Below, piece by piece: positions 10,501 through 18,533 of a DNA stretch of 64,000 nt. The DNA is taken from positions 248,001 to 312,000 of the forward strand of contig NZ_WPIK01000002.1 of assembly GCF_009754915.1 (NCBI RefSeq). The letters are read 5' to 3'. Positions within the stretch are counted from its first letter, which is position 1. Each line of letters begins with the position of its first letter. Source of the DNA: Mucilaginibacter arboris. Its GTDB lineage: Bacteria; Bacteroidota; Bacteroidia; Sphingobacteriales; Sphingobacteriaceae. Below the pieces are notes generated by a model. That model had not been told where the DNA came from, made no database searches, and saw only the letters and a program-made list of their open reading frames with translations. Both the position numbers and the translations under genes were made by a program.

Positions 10501-11064
10501 AAGTTTGTTGATGTTAATGGCGACGGCGTGGTAAACGCAAACGACCGAACTTTTATCGGAAACCCAAACCCGGCTTACACTTATGGCTTTGGCTTTAATC
10601 TTTCTTATAAAAAGTTCAATTTGTCATCCACCTTTTACGGGGTACAAGGGATTCAAAAGATCAACGCCAACGACTATTTTGAGGCCGGGACTTTTGGCAC
10701 CAGTAATATAAGGCAGGATGTATATAACAGTATCTGGACGCCGCAAAACCCCGGTAACACTACTCCCCGTATCGGCGCTTCAAATATAACGGTTATTTCT
10801 GACAGGATTGTAGAAAATGCCAGCTTTCTCAGGATGAGTGATGTAACGCTTTCCTATACCCTTCCTGATCAAGTAATGAAAAGAATGGGTTTAGGCCGCA
10901 GCAGCTTTTACATCTCCGGAAAAAACCTGCTGTTGCTTACAAAATATAAAGGTTATGACCCTGAAGTAAATTCTTTTGGTTTTGACGGGCTGCGCCAGGG
11001 CATTGACTGGAACGGATTTCCAAATGCAAAATCATTTATACTCGGTATTAATATTGGTCTTTAA
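7552..11064 (+). CDS. SusC-type TonB-dependent transporter with N-terminal STN signalling domain
   Basis: This outer-membrane importer of about 1170 residues also signals through FecR. The Met at 7552 is chosen because a hydrophobic signal segment follows (MKLTFVLMIAILFQARAGGYAQ); upstream in-frame codons back to a TTG run through the intergenic hairpin. In order there is an STN domain (residues about 45-110), a carboxypeptidase-regulatory-like beta-sandwich (about 125-200), a plug starting at LNEVVVVGYG, and a barrel ending in ILGINIGL. It is the receptor of the sigma/FecR pair. The SusD gene follows after 10 bp. Confidence 0.95.
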   Translation: MKIYYWMANSMSYSHRKVLMIMKLTFVLMIAILFQARAGGYAQKITLSGENVSMGNVLKKISRQSGYDFFYNSSLIKKAKPVNINLKNASLEEALVHAFANQPFSYTIDENTVVVKEKQQHTNAAPIQVKGKVVDEKGEPLTGVTVKVKGSQQAVSTNLNGEFTLSDVPSDAVLQFSFIGYLTKELPAKPNLGTIRMAVNESKLNEVVVVGYGSVKKGDLTGAVASLKPTETEAATFTSVDRLFQGKIAGVNVSTTTAQPGAAVSVIIRGANSLRGDNQPLYVIDNVPQQSTGAAQPSPFSSSDIQTAQNPLVALNPEDIESIDVLKDASATAIYGSRGANGVIIITTKKGKKGRAKLNLSYNTTVSTIARKRDLLDATDYANYQNSQNAAGGVLPSYYFSGNEVRFYQTGTTGPAYNPSDPSTYSVIQDVDWQNVAYHNAVSQNAALSASGGTDNTTYYLSGGFKNIQGISRGSGLKLGTFRATLISKLTERLNLNLVLGGSMGKNNMSQGGDNLRGTGNANITRDALSSQPFILPPNSILNDENRTSVNSWLADYDDIANTGNFNGSLNLKYTISNAFNYSVRVGGVNSYNDRARWFGTSLFPGYNTNGNLGVSNTNSTNYTIENILGFNKQISPVFKFDGILGATYDNYNSLINNVTGTNFNIYSLRTKGLALANVVNVATPLQSDYQIASFLGRANFDFFGGKYLATLNFRADGSSKFQKDKWGYFPAAALAWKIDQEDFIKNSGLISQLKLRVGWGITGNQSIAPYSTINQFTTSNISYADPSGNKLLAASSVGLANTNLTWETTQSDNLGLDFGILKNRINGSIDVYRKTTTDLLLSKTIPASNGFTSLLVNQGSIRNQGIELALNGEILRNSAVKLSLNGNIAVNRSKVLDIGQLPAQFGANTLSAFTGNAIGQSFYQDYANIFAVGYAPGMFYGYKTDGIIQNLNDITYTAADGTKKLTTYSIITGGASPKVGDVKFVDVNGDGVVNANDRTFIGNPNPAYTYGFGFNLSYKKFNLSSTFYGVQGIQKINANDYFEAGTFGTSNIRQDVYNSIWTPQNPGNTTPRIGASNITVISDRIVENASFLRMSDVTLSYTLPDQVMKRMGLGRSSFYISGKNLLLLTKYKGYDPEVNSFGFDGLRQGIDWNGFPNAKSFILGINIGL

Positions 11065-11074
11065 AAATAGGATT

Positions 11075-12652
11075 ATGAAAAAGATATTACTCTCGCTTTT
11101 ACTAATAGGTTCTTGTGTTAATTTCTCTTGTAAAAAGGCACTTTTAGAAGAACCCGCTTATACGCTTAACGAGCAGACTTTATTTACAGATGCGGCCTCC
11201 GCGCAATTGGCTTTAAATGCTTGTTATGGTTATTTGGCTTCGCAGGGCGTATATGGCCAGGCACTAATTATGGTTTCAGAGATGGGCTCTGGAATTGGAT
11301 GGATGAAGAAAACCGGCGATGAATTGTCGAGCCTGAATATTATTGCCAGTGGCGGTGGCGGCTTTGTTGCTATGCTTTGGAACGGTTTATACCAAACAAT
11401 TGGCCAGTGCAACATATTTATTGCAGCCGCAGATAAAAGCAGTTTATCAAACAAAACCAACCTGATTGCCCAGGCAAAATTCATCAGGGCGCTTTGTTAT
11501 TATAATTTAGTGTTTATTTATGGTGGTGTCCCACTAAAGATAACGCCTGCAACCCCAGAAACAACAGATGTTCCCAGGTCAACCAAGCAACAGGTTATAG
11601 ACCAAATAGTTGCTGATCTGGTTGCCGCCGGGGCAGATCTTAACAGTACTGAACCAGACTCATCCGTGCCCTCTAAAATTGCTGCTAATGCGATGCTGGC
11701 CAAAGTATATTTTTTGTTGGCCAGTTCCGAAGGGCAAGGCTCTTCAAACTGGCAATTGGCAAAACAATATGGTACCAAAGTATTTACAGCCTGGGGCGGG
11801 ACTGTTCCGCTTGAAAGTAGTTATGCGGGCTTATTTGATATCAATAACCGGACATCTAAAGAATCCATTTTTAAACTTAATTATTCTGCGCTCGGCCTTA
11901 ATTCAGCCTTTAATAAAGGAAGCTGGTCATTTTCTCCTGTCAACAGTACTTTAAAAGGAATCAACTTTGATAACAAAGGTTCTTCCCGTGCTTTTTATAG
12001 TTACTTTAAAAAAATGCATCCGGGTGACCCCCGTCTGGATGCCACATTTTTTCATATCAGCTATACAAATGTTCTAACAGGTGCGCTTTTAACAGTATAT
12101 CCTACCGTTACAACGTATGTTCAAAATGCTTATCCTTTTTACAAAAAATATTACGATCCTAACCAAACAGGTCAGATCAGCAATAAAACTTTGTATGTAT
12201 ATCGTTATGCCGATTTTTTGTTGCTGATGGCCGATGTTGAAAATGAACTGGGCAATACTGCTACCGCTGTTAATTATGTAAATATTGTGCTAACAAGGGC
12301 GCGTAATTCCGTAACTCCTGCAGCAAGTCAGCCTGCTAATGTTGCCGCTTCCATTGCCCAGGCAGATCTGCGCCAGGTTATTTTTGATGAACGTTTGTTT
12401 GAATTATCTGAGGAAGGACATTCTTTTATGGAAGCCCGGCGAAGAGGGATAACCTGGTTAAAACAAATTACCACGAGGAATAATGCGCAGGCCGATGCTA
12501 TAGCAGGTTTTTCTACAGCTAATAACTGGACAGAATATAGCTTGCCAGTTACGGATGAAGGCCTTACCAAAGCCATGTTAATGCCTATTCCGCCAGCAGA
12601 ACTGAACACCAATAAGGCGTTTCACAGTACCGATCAAAACCCGGGTTATTAG
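11075..12652 (+). CDS. SusD/RagB-type glycan-binding lipoprotein
   Basis: This 525-residue surface lipoprotein partners the STN-SusC. The start at 11075 gives a clean lipoprotein signal MKKILLSLLLIGSCVNFSC with the acceptor Cys in NFSC followed by KKALLEEP; a longer in-frame start inside the SusC gene would destroy this. AKFIRALCYYNLVFIYGGVPL near residue 130 and FDERLFELSEEGHSFMEARR near residue 450 are SusD signatures, and the end DQNPGY is also typical. Confidence 0.95.
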   Translation: MKKILLSLLLIGSCVNFSCKKALLEEPAYTLNEQTLFTDAASAQLALNACYGYLASQGVYGQALIMVSEMGSGIGWMKKTGDELSSLNIIASGGGGFVAMLWNGLYQTIGQCNIFIAAADKSSLSNKTNLIAQAKFIRALCYYNLVFIYGGVPLKITPATPETTDVPRSTKQQVIDQIVADLVAAGADLNSTEPDSSVPSKIAANAMLAKVYFLLASSEGQGSSNWQLAKQYGTKVFTAWGGTVPLESSYAGLFDINNRTSKESIFKLNYSALGLNSAFNKGSWSFSPVNSTLKGINFDNKGSSRAFYSYFKKMHPGDPRLDATFFHISYTNVLTGALLTVYPTVTTYVQNAYPFYKKYYDPNQTGQISNKTLYVYRYADFLLLMADVENELGNTATAVNYVNIVLTRARNSVTPAASQPANVAASIAQADLRQVIFDERLFELSEEGHSFMEARRRGITWLKQITTRNNAQADAIAGFSTANNWTEYSLPVTDEGLTKAMLMPIPPAELNTNKAFHSTDQNPGY

Positions 12653-12663
12653 TTAAGTACTGC

Positions 12664-12733
12664 ATGCTTCTTTTAGCAGGATAAAATCGGTGTTTGCCCG
12701 GGCACGATGATTTTTAGGCGATAAAAGAAGCAT
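12664..12733. repeat. ATGCTTCTTTTA-family inward inverted pair 4
   Basis: The left arm is ATGCTTCTTTTAGCAGG and the right arm ends GGCGATAAAAGAAGCAT. The outer 12-mers match but the inner parts do not pair well, unlike pairs 3 and 7. It begins 11 bp after the SusD stop. Confidence 0.88.
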
Positions 12734-12758
12734 AAAGAAAACAGGACTGAATGATGCC

Positions 12759-12848
12759 ATGCTTCTTTTATCGCCTAAAAATCATTATGGTAAAATGAAA
12801 CGAGTGTTTGCAAAAAGCATGAGGATTTTAGTGTGATAAAAGAAGCAT
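12759..12848. repeat. ATGCTTCTTTTA-family inward inverted pair 5
   Basis: This is a second element in tandem with pair 4. The left arm is ATGCTTCTTTTATCGCC and the right arm ends GTGTGATAAAAGAAGCAT. The GH20 start follows 90 bp later. Confidence 0.9.
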
Positions 12849-12938
12849 GGAATAAAGAAAATTTAAAGGTTTCCGGAAAGCATAAAACAAAATTGATGAC
12901 GAAAAGAATTTTTTTGATCGTGATGATAAGATGTAATA

Positions 12939-14588
12939 ATGATTATTAGAAAAAAACGTATAACAGCGCTCCTGCTATTTTTAATATTTGTCATCCTGTT
13001 TAAATCCAATGCACAGGTCAATATCATCCCGCAGCCAGCTAAGGTTGATATCGGAAAGGGTTATTTTGTGATCGATGCCCGTACGGGAATACAATATCCA
13101 CCCAAAAACAAAGAACTTGCACAATTAGGCAACTATTTCTCCAGCTATGTTAAAAATATTTCGGGTTATAGCCTTCTGGCGAACAAAAAAAGGGAAAAAA
13201 ATATTTGCTTGGAACTGGTAAAGGCACAAAATCTGGGTACAGAAGGTTACCAGCTCAATGTTTCGCCGTCTTCCATCCTCATCAAAGCCAATAACAAAGA
13301 AGGTTTGTTCTACGGCGTTCAATCAGTGATACAAACTTTGCCTGCCGTCAGGACCAATGTGGCACTGCAAATTCCGGCAATGGATATAACCGATTATCCG
13401 CGTTTTAAATGGAGGGGAATGATGCTTGATGTAAGCCGTCATTTTTTTACAGTTGATGCCGTAAAAGAAATGATCGACCTTATGGCCTTGTACAAAATGA
13501 ATGTTTTTCACTGGCATCTGTGCGATAATGAAGGCTGGCGGTTGGAGATTAAAAAATACCCAAAACTTACCTCAGTTGGTGCATGGCGTAAAGAAATCCC
13601 CGGAAGCGTTTTTTATAAAAAAGATTCAACTTTAACCGGTACACCTTATACTTACGGCGGTTATTACACGCAGGAGCAGGCTAAGGAAGTGGTAGCTTAC
13701 GCAAAGGCCAGGAACATTACCGTGATACCGGAAATTGAAATGCCGGGACATTCCGGCGCGGCATTGGCGGCTTATCCGCAGTTTTCCTGCACGCAGCACC
13801 CGCAGGAAGTGCCTAATTCCACTACGTTTAACGGCATCGTTAATTCAGCACAGATCAACTTTAATTATTGTGCCGGAAATGACAGCTCTTTTGTTTTTTT
13901 GCAGGATGTATTGAAAGAAGTGATGCAGATCTTTCCTTCAAAATATATTCATATCGGGGGCGATGAAGTGGACAAATCTTACTGGAAGCAATGCCCTAAA
14001 TGTCAGAAAAGGATCCAAACAGAAGGGTTAAAAGATGAAGAAGGGCTGCAAAGTTATTTTATCCGCCGGATGGAAAAATTCCTTTTGGCAAACCATAAAA
14101 AGTTATTGGGCTGGGATGAAATTTTAGAAGGCGGATTGGCGCCTTCAGCAACGGTAATGAGCTGGCGCGGCGAAAAAGGCGGAATAGCGGCCGCAAAACA
14201 GGGCCATCATGTAGTGATGTCGCCCAGCAACCCGCTTTACTTCAACCGTTACCAGGCAGGGCCGGAAGGAGAGCCTTACGCTGCAAAATTTTCTATCAAC
14301 ACATTAGAAAAGGTGTACAATTACAATCCCTATCCAAAAGAATTGGAACCTGCCGAAACCCAATATATCTTAGGTGGAGAATGTGCGCTTTGGACAGAAT
14401 TTATACCTTCGCTGGAGCAATTGGAATATATGCTGCTGCCGAGGCTCACTGCCGTTGCCGAAACGCTTTGGTCTCCGCCCCAAAACAAGGATTTTAATGG
14501 TTTTGTGAACAGGTTAAACCAATGGCATTTTGAGGGCTGGCAACAAAAAGGTATCCGCTTTCATCCCTTATACAGCAAAAAGAACTGA
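12939..14588 (+). CDS. GH20 beta-N-acetylhexosaminidase, exported
   Basis: This 549-residue exo-enzyme removes terminal beta-GlcNAc or GalNAc. A signal peptide (about residues 1-26, ending in SNAQ) is followed by the GH20b N-terminal domain (about 30-150) and the TIM barrel. The barrel opens with YPRFKWRGMMLDVSRHFF, carries MNVFHWHLCDNEGWRLEIKKYP, and holds the catalytic pair D342-E343 in HIGGDEV. WRGEKGG and the W-rich C-terminal strand are present. It heads the enzyme section of the sigma/FecR-controlled PUL. No C-terminal domain follows, unlike the second GH20 at 41808. Confidence 0.95.
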   Translation: MIIRKKRITALLLFLIFVILFKSNAQVNIIPQPAKVDIGKGYFVIDARTGIQYPPKNKELAQLGNYFSSYVKNISGYSLLANKKREKNICLELVKAQNLGTEGYQLNVSPSSILIKANNKEGLFYGVQSVIQTLPAVRTNVALQIPAMDITDYPRFKWRGMMLDVSRHFFTVDAVKEMIDLMALYKMNVFHWHLCDNEGWRLEIKKYPKLTSVGAWRKEIPGSVFYKKDSTLTGTPYTYGGYYTQEQAKEVVAYAKARNITVIPEIEMPGHSGAALAAYPQFSCTQHPQEVPNSTTFNGIVNSAQINFNYCAGNDSSFVFLQDVLKEVMQIFPSKYIHIGGDEVDKSYWKQCPKCQKRIQTEGLKDEEGLQSYFIRRMEKFLLANHKKLLGWDEILEGGLAPSATVMSWRGEKGGIAAAKQGHHVVMSPSNPLYFNRYQAGPEGEPYAAKFSINTLEKVYNYNPYPKELEPAETQYILGGECALWTEFIPSLEQLEYMLLPRLTAVAETLWSPPQNKDFNGFVNRLNQWHFEGWQQKGIRFHPLYSKKN

Positions 14589-14598
14589 GGGTTTTTTA

Positions 14599-14687
14599 AT
14601 GCTTCTTTTATGGCATAAAAATCAGTGTGCAGACTTTCTAAAAAAAATAAATAAACGATGATGATTTTTAGGTGCTAAAAGAAGCAT
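14599..14687. repeat. ATGCTTCTTTTA-family inward inverted pair 6
   Basis: The left arm is ATGCTTCTTTTATGGC and the right arm ends GGTGCTAAAAGAAGCAT. The core is complementary; the inner part is mismatched. It fills the gap between the GH20 and GH2 genes. Confidence 0.9.
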
Positions 14688-14736
14688 CGGTAAATCAACC
14701 CAAATCCAAAAACAAAAACCTATAAATGCAAAAATT

Positions 14737-16764
14737 ATGATGAAGTATTTCGTTGCCCTGTTTTACTGTATTTCGCTAAGCCTTGTTGCTGTTGGGCAGC
14801 GGGATACGATAAAGATCAACAAAGACTGGCAATTTACAACTGATAAAAAAGCAGAAGGCCTGACTCAAAAATGGTATGAAAAACCACTGGGCCAATCGCG
14901 GACGGTAGAACTGCCGCATACCTGGAATATCGAGAAAGAGAATGAAAACCATTACGGCTGGGGCTGGTACCAAAGAAAAATAACTATCCCTGCCAGCTGG
15001 AAAAACAAAAACGTAGTGCTGGAATTCGGCGCGATCAACCATACCGCTTACATCTATATGAACGGAAAGGAAATCCGGGAGAACATGGGCGACGGGTTTA
15101 ACAAGATCTACATCAACCTGAACGGAAAAGTTAATTATGGGAAAGAGAACATTCTGACTGTAGCGTGCAACAACGATTATGGCAAAAATAAAGTGCCTTT
15201 TGGCTCTTCGTTCGATTGGCCGAATGACGGCGGCTTGATCCGGACGGTTAAACTGATCGTGAGCGGAAAACCTGCTGCCAGTTTCCTAAATGCAGAACCT
15301 GTTTTAAATATCGGAGACCAATCGGCAAAATTAAAAGTTAAAGTTGGGTTTGATGGAGCAGCCGGTAAAGACATTAAGCTTTTGGTTACTGTTTCAGAAG
15401 AAAATCAGCCTACGCACAAAACGATTTTAAAAGCGGTAACGAAACCGGAATGGCTAAACGGCGAAGCGGTTGTAAACTACACTTTGCCAAAAGTAAACCC
15501 CTGGCATTTTGATTTTCCGAATTTGTACCGCATTAGCGTTACGGTGTTAAGCGGCAAAAAAGCGGTTGATCAGATCAGTGCCAATGTTGGATTTCGCGAT
15601 ATCAGGTTTGTAAAAGGACAAACTTTTTTAAACGGCGAAAGGGTCAAGTTAATGGGAGTAGAGTGGACAGCAGGTTCTAACCCCAACTTTGGTTTTGCAG
15701 AAACGGAAGCTGAGATCATCCGCCATGGTAAATTAATGAAAGATGTGAACGCTATTTTCAGTCGTGTGCACTTTCAGCAGGACGATGCTTTCTATGATTT
15801 CTGCGACCGTAACGGCATTATCCTTCAGGAAGAAATCCCGCTATGGGGAGGAGAAACGCCCGTTAACGATACGATCGAAAAGATTGCGAACAAGCAACTG
15901 GCCGAGATGGTGCGCAACCACTACAACCACCCCTGCATTTTTGCCTGGGGCGTAGGAAACGAGCTGCGGGGCCGTGACAATAAAATGAAAGCGATGATCC
16001 AGGGCCTTATCGATAAAGCACGGCTCCTGGACCCAAGCCGTAAGGTAAGTTATGTAAGCAATACCTTAAAGAACGGTTTTAGCAACGACCCTAAATTTGT
16101 GCCGGATGCGGGCAGTCTGGGCGATTATATTATGATGAACGAATACGCAGGAAGCTGGTGGGATATCCCGCAGGCCAAGTTATCGAATTATATGGACAGT
16201 ATTCACACTTCCTATGCTGATAAACCCTTTTTTATATCAGAATTCGGTTTGTGTGGGCCGAATTTTAAAGGAGGTGACGAAAGGCGCGTGGAAGACCTGA
16301 TCTATCACATGGCGGTTTACGAAAGCAAGCCTTATGTTGAAGGTGCTATATATTTTGACCTGACCGATTACCGTACACACTATCCCGGCACTTCCGAAGA
16401 TAATAAGTACAGAAGAAGGATCCATGGCGTTTACGACATGTACGGCAAACCCAAACCCTCAATGAAAGTTTTACGGGAACTCTCTTCTCCCATCGAGGTA
16501 CAAGGCCTGGAGAAAAGAGGCAAAAAGCTCAATGTTGTGATCTTTGGGAGCATAGGCCTTCCACAGCATACAGTAAAAGGCTATAAATTGTACGTTTCAG
16601 ACAATACGGGAAACTACGCTAATTACAAAGCGTATGAGCTGCCCGAAATCAAACCCGGCCAAAAGGTAAATTTTGAAGTGGATGATCTGTTTAATGGAAA
16701 AGGCATTGTAACTGTTATCAGGCCTACAGGTTATGTAACTACCCAAAAATCTTTTTTTGAATAA
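14737..16764 (+). CDS. GH2-family exo-glycosidase (beta-galactosidase/mannosidase-like), exported
   Basis: This 675-residue enzyme has the GH2 layout: a signal peptide (about 1-20), sugar-binding jelly-roll (about 25-190, with ELPHTWN and GWGWYQRKITIP), Ig-like domain (about 195-290), and the TIM barrel. The predicted acid/base is E409 in WGVGNEL and the nucleophile is E502 in FISEFG. The C-terminal stretch from about 585 looks like a small extra beta domain. GH2 members attack beta-galactosides, beta-mannosides or beta-glucuronides; which one is not decided here. The next gene, a sulfatase, starts 20 bp downstream, so the two are probably cotranscribed. Met2 is an equally good start. Confidence 0.9.
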   Translation: MMKYFVALFYCISLSLVAVGQRDTIKINKDWQFTTDKKAEGLTQKWYEKPLGQSRTVELPHTWNIEKENENHYGWGWYQRKITIPASWKNKNVVLEFGAINHTAYIYMNGKEIRENMGDGFNKIYINLNGKVNYGKENILTVACNNDYGKNKVPFGSSFDWPNDGGLIRTVKLIVSGKPAASFLNAEPVLNIGDQSAKLKVKVGFDGAAGKDIKLLVTVSEENQPTHKTILKAVTKPEWLNGEAVVNYTLPKVNPWHFDFPNLYRISVTVLSGKKAVDQISANVGFRDIRFVKGQTFLNGERVKLMGVEWTAGSNPNFGFAETEAEIIRHGKLMKDVNAIFSRVHFQQDDAFYDFCDRNGIILQEEIPLWGGETPVNDTIEKIANKQLAEMVRNHYNHPCIFAWGVGNELRGRDNKMKAMIQGLIDKARLLDPSRKVSYVSNTLKNGFSNDPKFVPDAGSLGDYIMMNEYAGSWWDIPQAKLSNYMDSIHTSYADKPFFISEFGLCGPNFKGGDERRVEDLIYHMAVYESKPYVEGAIYFDLTDYRTHYPGTSEDNKYRRRIHGVYDMYGKPKPSMKVLRELSSPIEVQGLEKRGKKLNVVIFGSIGLPQHTVKGYKLYVSDNTGNYANYKAYELPEIKPGQKVNFEVDDLFNGKGIVTVIRPTGYVTTQKSFFE

Positions 16765-16784
16765 ATTAACATAAGCATAGATTT

Positions 16785-18305
16785 ATGAAAAAAATAGTAT
16801 TGATCTCAATGCTTGTTTCTGCAACGTTTCTGTCATTCGGGCAGCAGGGCAAAAAGGCAACTCAGAAACCTAACGTTATTTTTATTTATGCTGATGACCT
16901 GGGTTATGGCGACCTCAGTTCTTACGGGGCAACCAAAATCAGTACGCCCAATATTGACCGCTTGGCCAAGCAAGGCATCCGTTTTACCAATGCACATTGT
17001 ACTTCGGCAACCTGTACGCCATCGCGTTATGCGTTGATGACGGGCGAATATCCATGGCGTAAAGGAGCGGCCATTTTGCCCGGTGATGCCGCCCTGATCA
17101 TCCCAACAAACCGGATTACCTTGCCCGGTATGTTTAAAAATGCAGGCTATCAAACGGCTATTGTTGGTAAATGGCATTTGGGCTTAGGCGCAGAAGTGGC
17201 CAAAAACTGGAACGCTGAGATCAGGCCGGGGCCTAATGAAGTCGGTTTCGATTATTCTTTTATTTTTCCGGCAACAGCAGACCGTGTGCCTACTGTATTT
17301 ATGGAGAACGGAAAGGTGCTGGCAACAGAGGCGCAAGATCCCATCCGGGTAGATTATTATAAGAAAGTAGGGAATGACCCAACCGGTGAAGACCATCCGG
17401 AACTGTTGAAAATGAAAGCATCGCCCGGTCAGGGGCATAACCAAACCATTGTTAATGGCATCGGCCGTATTGGTTACATGAGCGGCGGCCATAAAGCCAG
17501 ATGGGTTGACGAAGAGCTTTCCTTAACCTTTTTATCCAAAGCGCAGCGGTTTATAGAGGAGCATAAAACCCAGCCCTTCTTTTTATACTTTGCCTTAACA
17601 GAACCACACGTACCGCGTATGCCTGCTACCATGTTTAAGGGCAAAAGCGGGTTAGGCTATCGTGGCGATGCTATCTTACAACTCGATTGGACCGTTGGTG
17701 AAATATTAAAACAAGTAAAGCTTAGCGGCCTTGCCAAAAACACGATCATCATTTTTACCAGCGATAACGGCCCGGTTTTAAATGATGGTTATGAAGATGA
17801 AGCCGTAACAAAATTAAACGGGCATACGCCGGCCGGCCCGCTCAGGGGAGGCAAGTACAGTGCTTTTGAAGGAGGGACACGCATTCCGTTCATCCTGAGC
17901 TGGCCTGGGGCAGTTAAGCCACAAACATCATTAGCTTTAGTATGCCAGATGGATTTGCTGGCTTCCTTTTCAAAGCTCCTTCATCAGCCTGTACCAAACG
18001 GAGAAGCAGCTGATGGTGAAAATTTATTGAATGCGTTTATGGGTAAAACGCAACAGGGGCGTAAGGTATTGGTGCAGCAGGGCGGCGCTTTATCCGTTGT
18101 AAAAGATAACTGGAAATATATTGAACCCTCAAAAGGTGCAGCAGTTAACCCGCTAACGCAGATAGAAACCGGCAGCGCGCCCGGCCCTCAGTTGTATAAT
18201 CTGAAAGATGATATCGGCGAGAAAAATAACCTGGCCGCCAAGTATCCTGATAAAGTAAAAGAACTGGCAGCATTGTTAGCGAAAATACAAGGAGGTGTAA
18301 AATGA
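16785..18305 (+). CDS. Sulfatase (type I, formylglycine-dependent), exported
   Basis: This 506-residue enzyme removes sulfate esters from glycans. A signal peptide (MKKIVLISMLVSATFLSFGQ) precedes the alkaline-phosphatase-like fold with the metal-binding ADDLGYGD start. The modification motif is CTPSR, so C77 would become formylglycine; a separate maturase encoded elsewhere would be required. VGKWHLG and FTSDNGP are further family landmarks. It follows the GH2 gene by 20 bp and precedes the PNGase F-like gene, so it probably desulfates N-glycan or mucin-type chains. Confidence 0.94.
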   Translation: MKKIVLISMLVSATFLSFGQQGKKATQKPNVIFIYADDLGYGDLSSYGATKISTPNIDRLAKQGIRFTNAHCTSATCTPSRYALMTGEYPWRKGAAILPGDAALIIPTNRITLPGMFKNAGYQTAIVGKWHLGLGAEVAKNWNAEIRPGPNEVGFDYSFIFPATADRVPTVFMENGKVLATEAQDPIRVDYYKKVGNDPTGEDHPELLKMKASPGQGHNQTIVNGIGRIGYMSGGHKARWVDEELSLTFLSKAQRFIEEHKTQPFFLYFALTEPHVPRMPATMFKGKSGLGYRGDAILQLDWTVGEILKQVKLSGLAKNTIIIFTSDNGPVLNDGYEDEAVTKLNGHTPAGPLRGGKYSAFEGGTRIPFILSWPGAVKPQTSLALVCQMDLLASFSKLLHQPVPNGEAADGENLLNAFMGKTQQGRKVLVQQGGALSVVKDNWKYIEPSKGAAVNPLTQIETGSAPGPQLYNLKDDIGEKNNLAAKYPDKVKELAALLAKIQGGVK

Positions 18306-18405
18306 ATGGTGCCTTGCCTGTAGAAATTGCCATCTCCATACTTTACCTGTCTTTTCCGCTGACAATACAAAACCGGTAAATCAGGATTTTGATCCGTGTA
18401 TTTTA

Positions 18406-18496
18406 ATGCTTCTTTTACCACCCTAAAATGGCATGTGCTTTTTGTTCCTTATCCGCAGAAAAGTAAAAGCAAATTTTAGGGTGGTAAAAGAAGCAT
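18406..18496. repeat. ATGCTTCTTTTA-family inward inverted pair 7 (perfect 24-bp arms)
   Basis: The left arm ATGCTTCTTTTACCACCC and right arm GGGTGGTAAAAGAAGCAT pair perfectly over about 24 bp. The inner ACCACCC/GGGTGGT differs from other copies but is compensated in the other arm. Confidence 0.93.
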
Positions 18497-18533
18497 CAGG
18501 CAAAATAATGATCAAATTTTTAAATAACCCCGA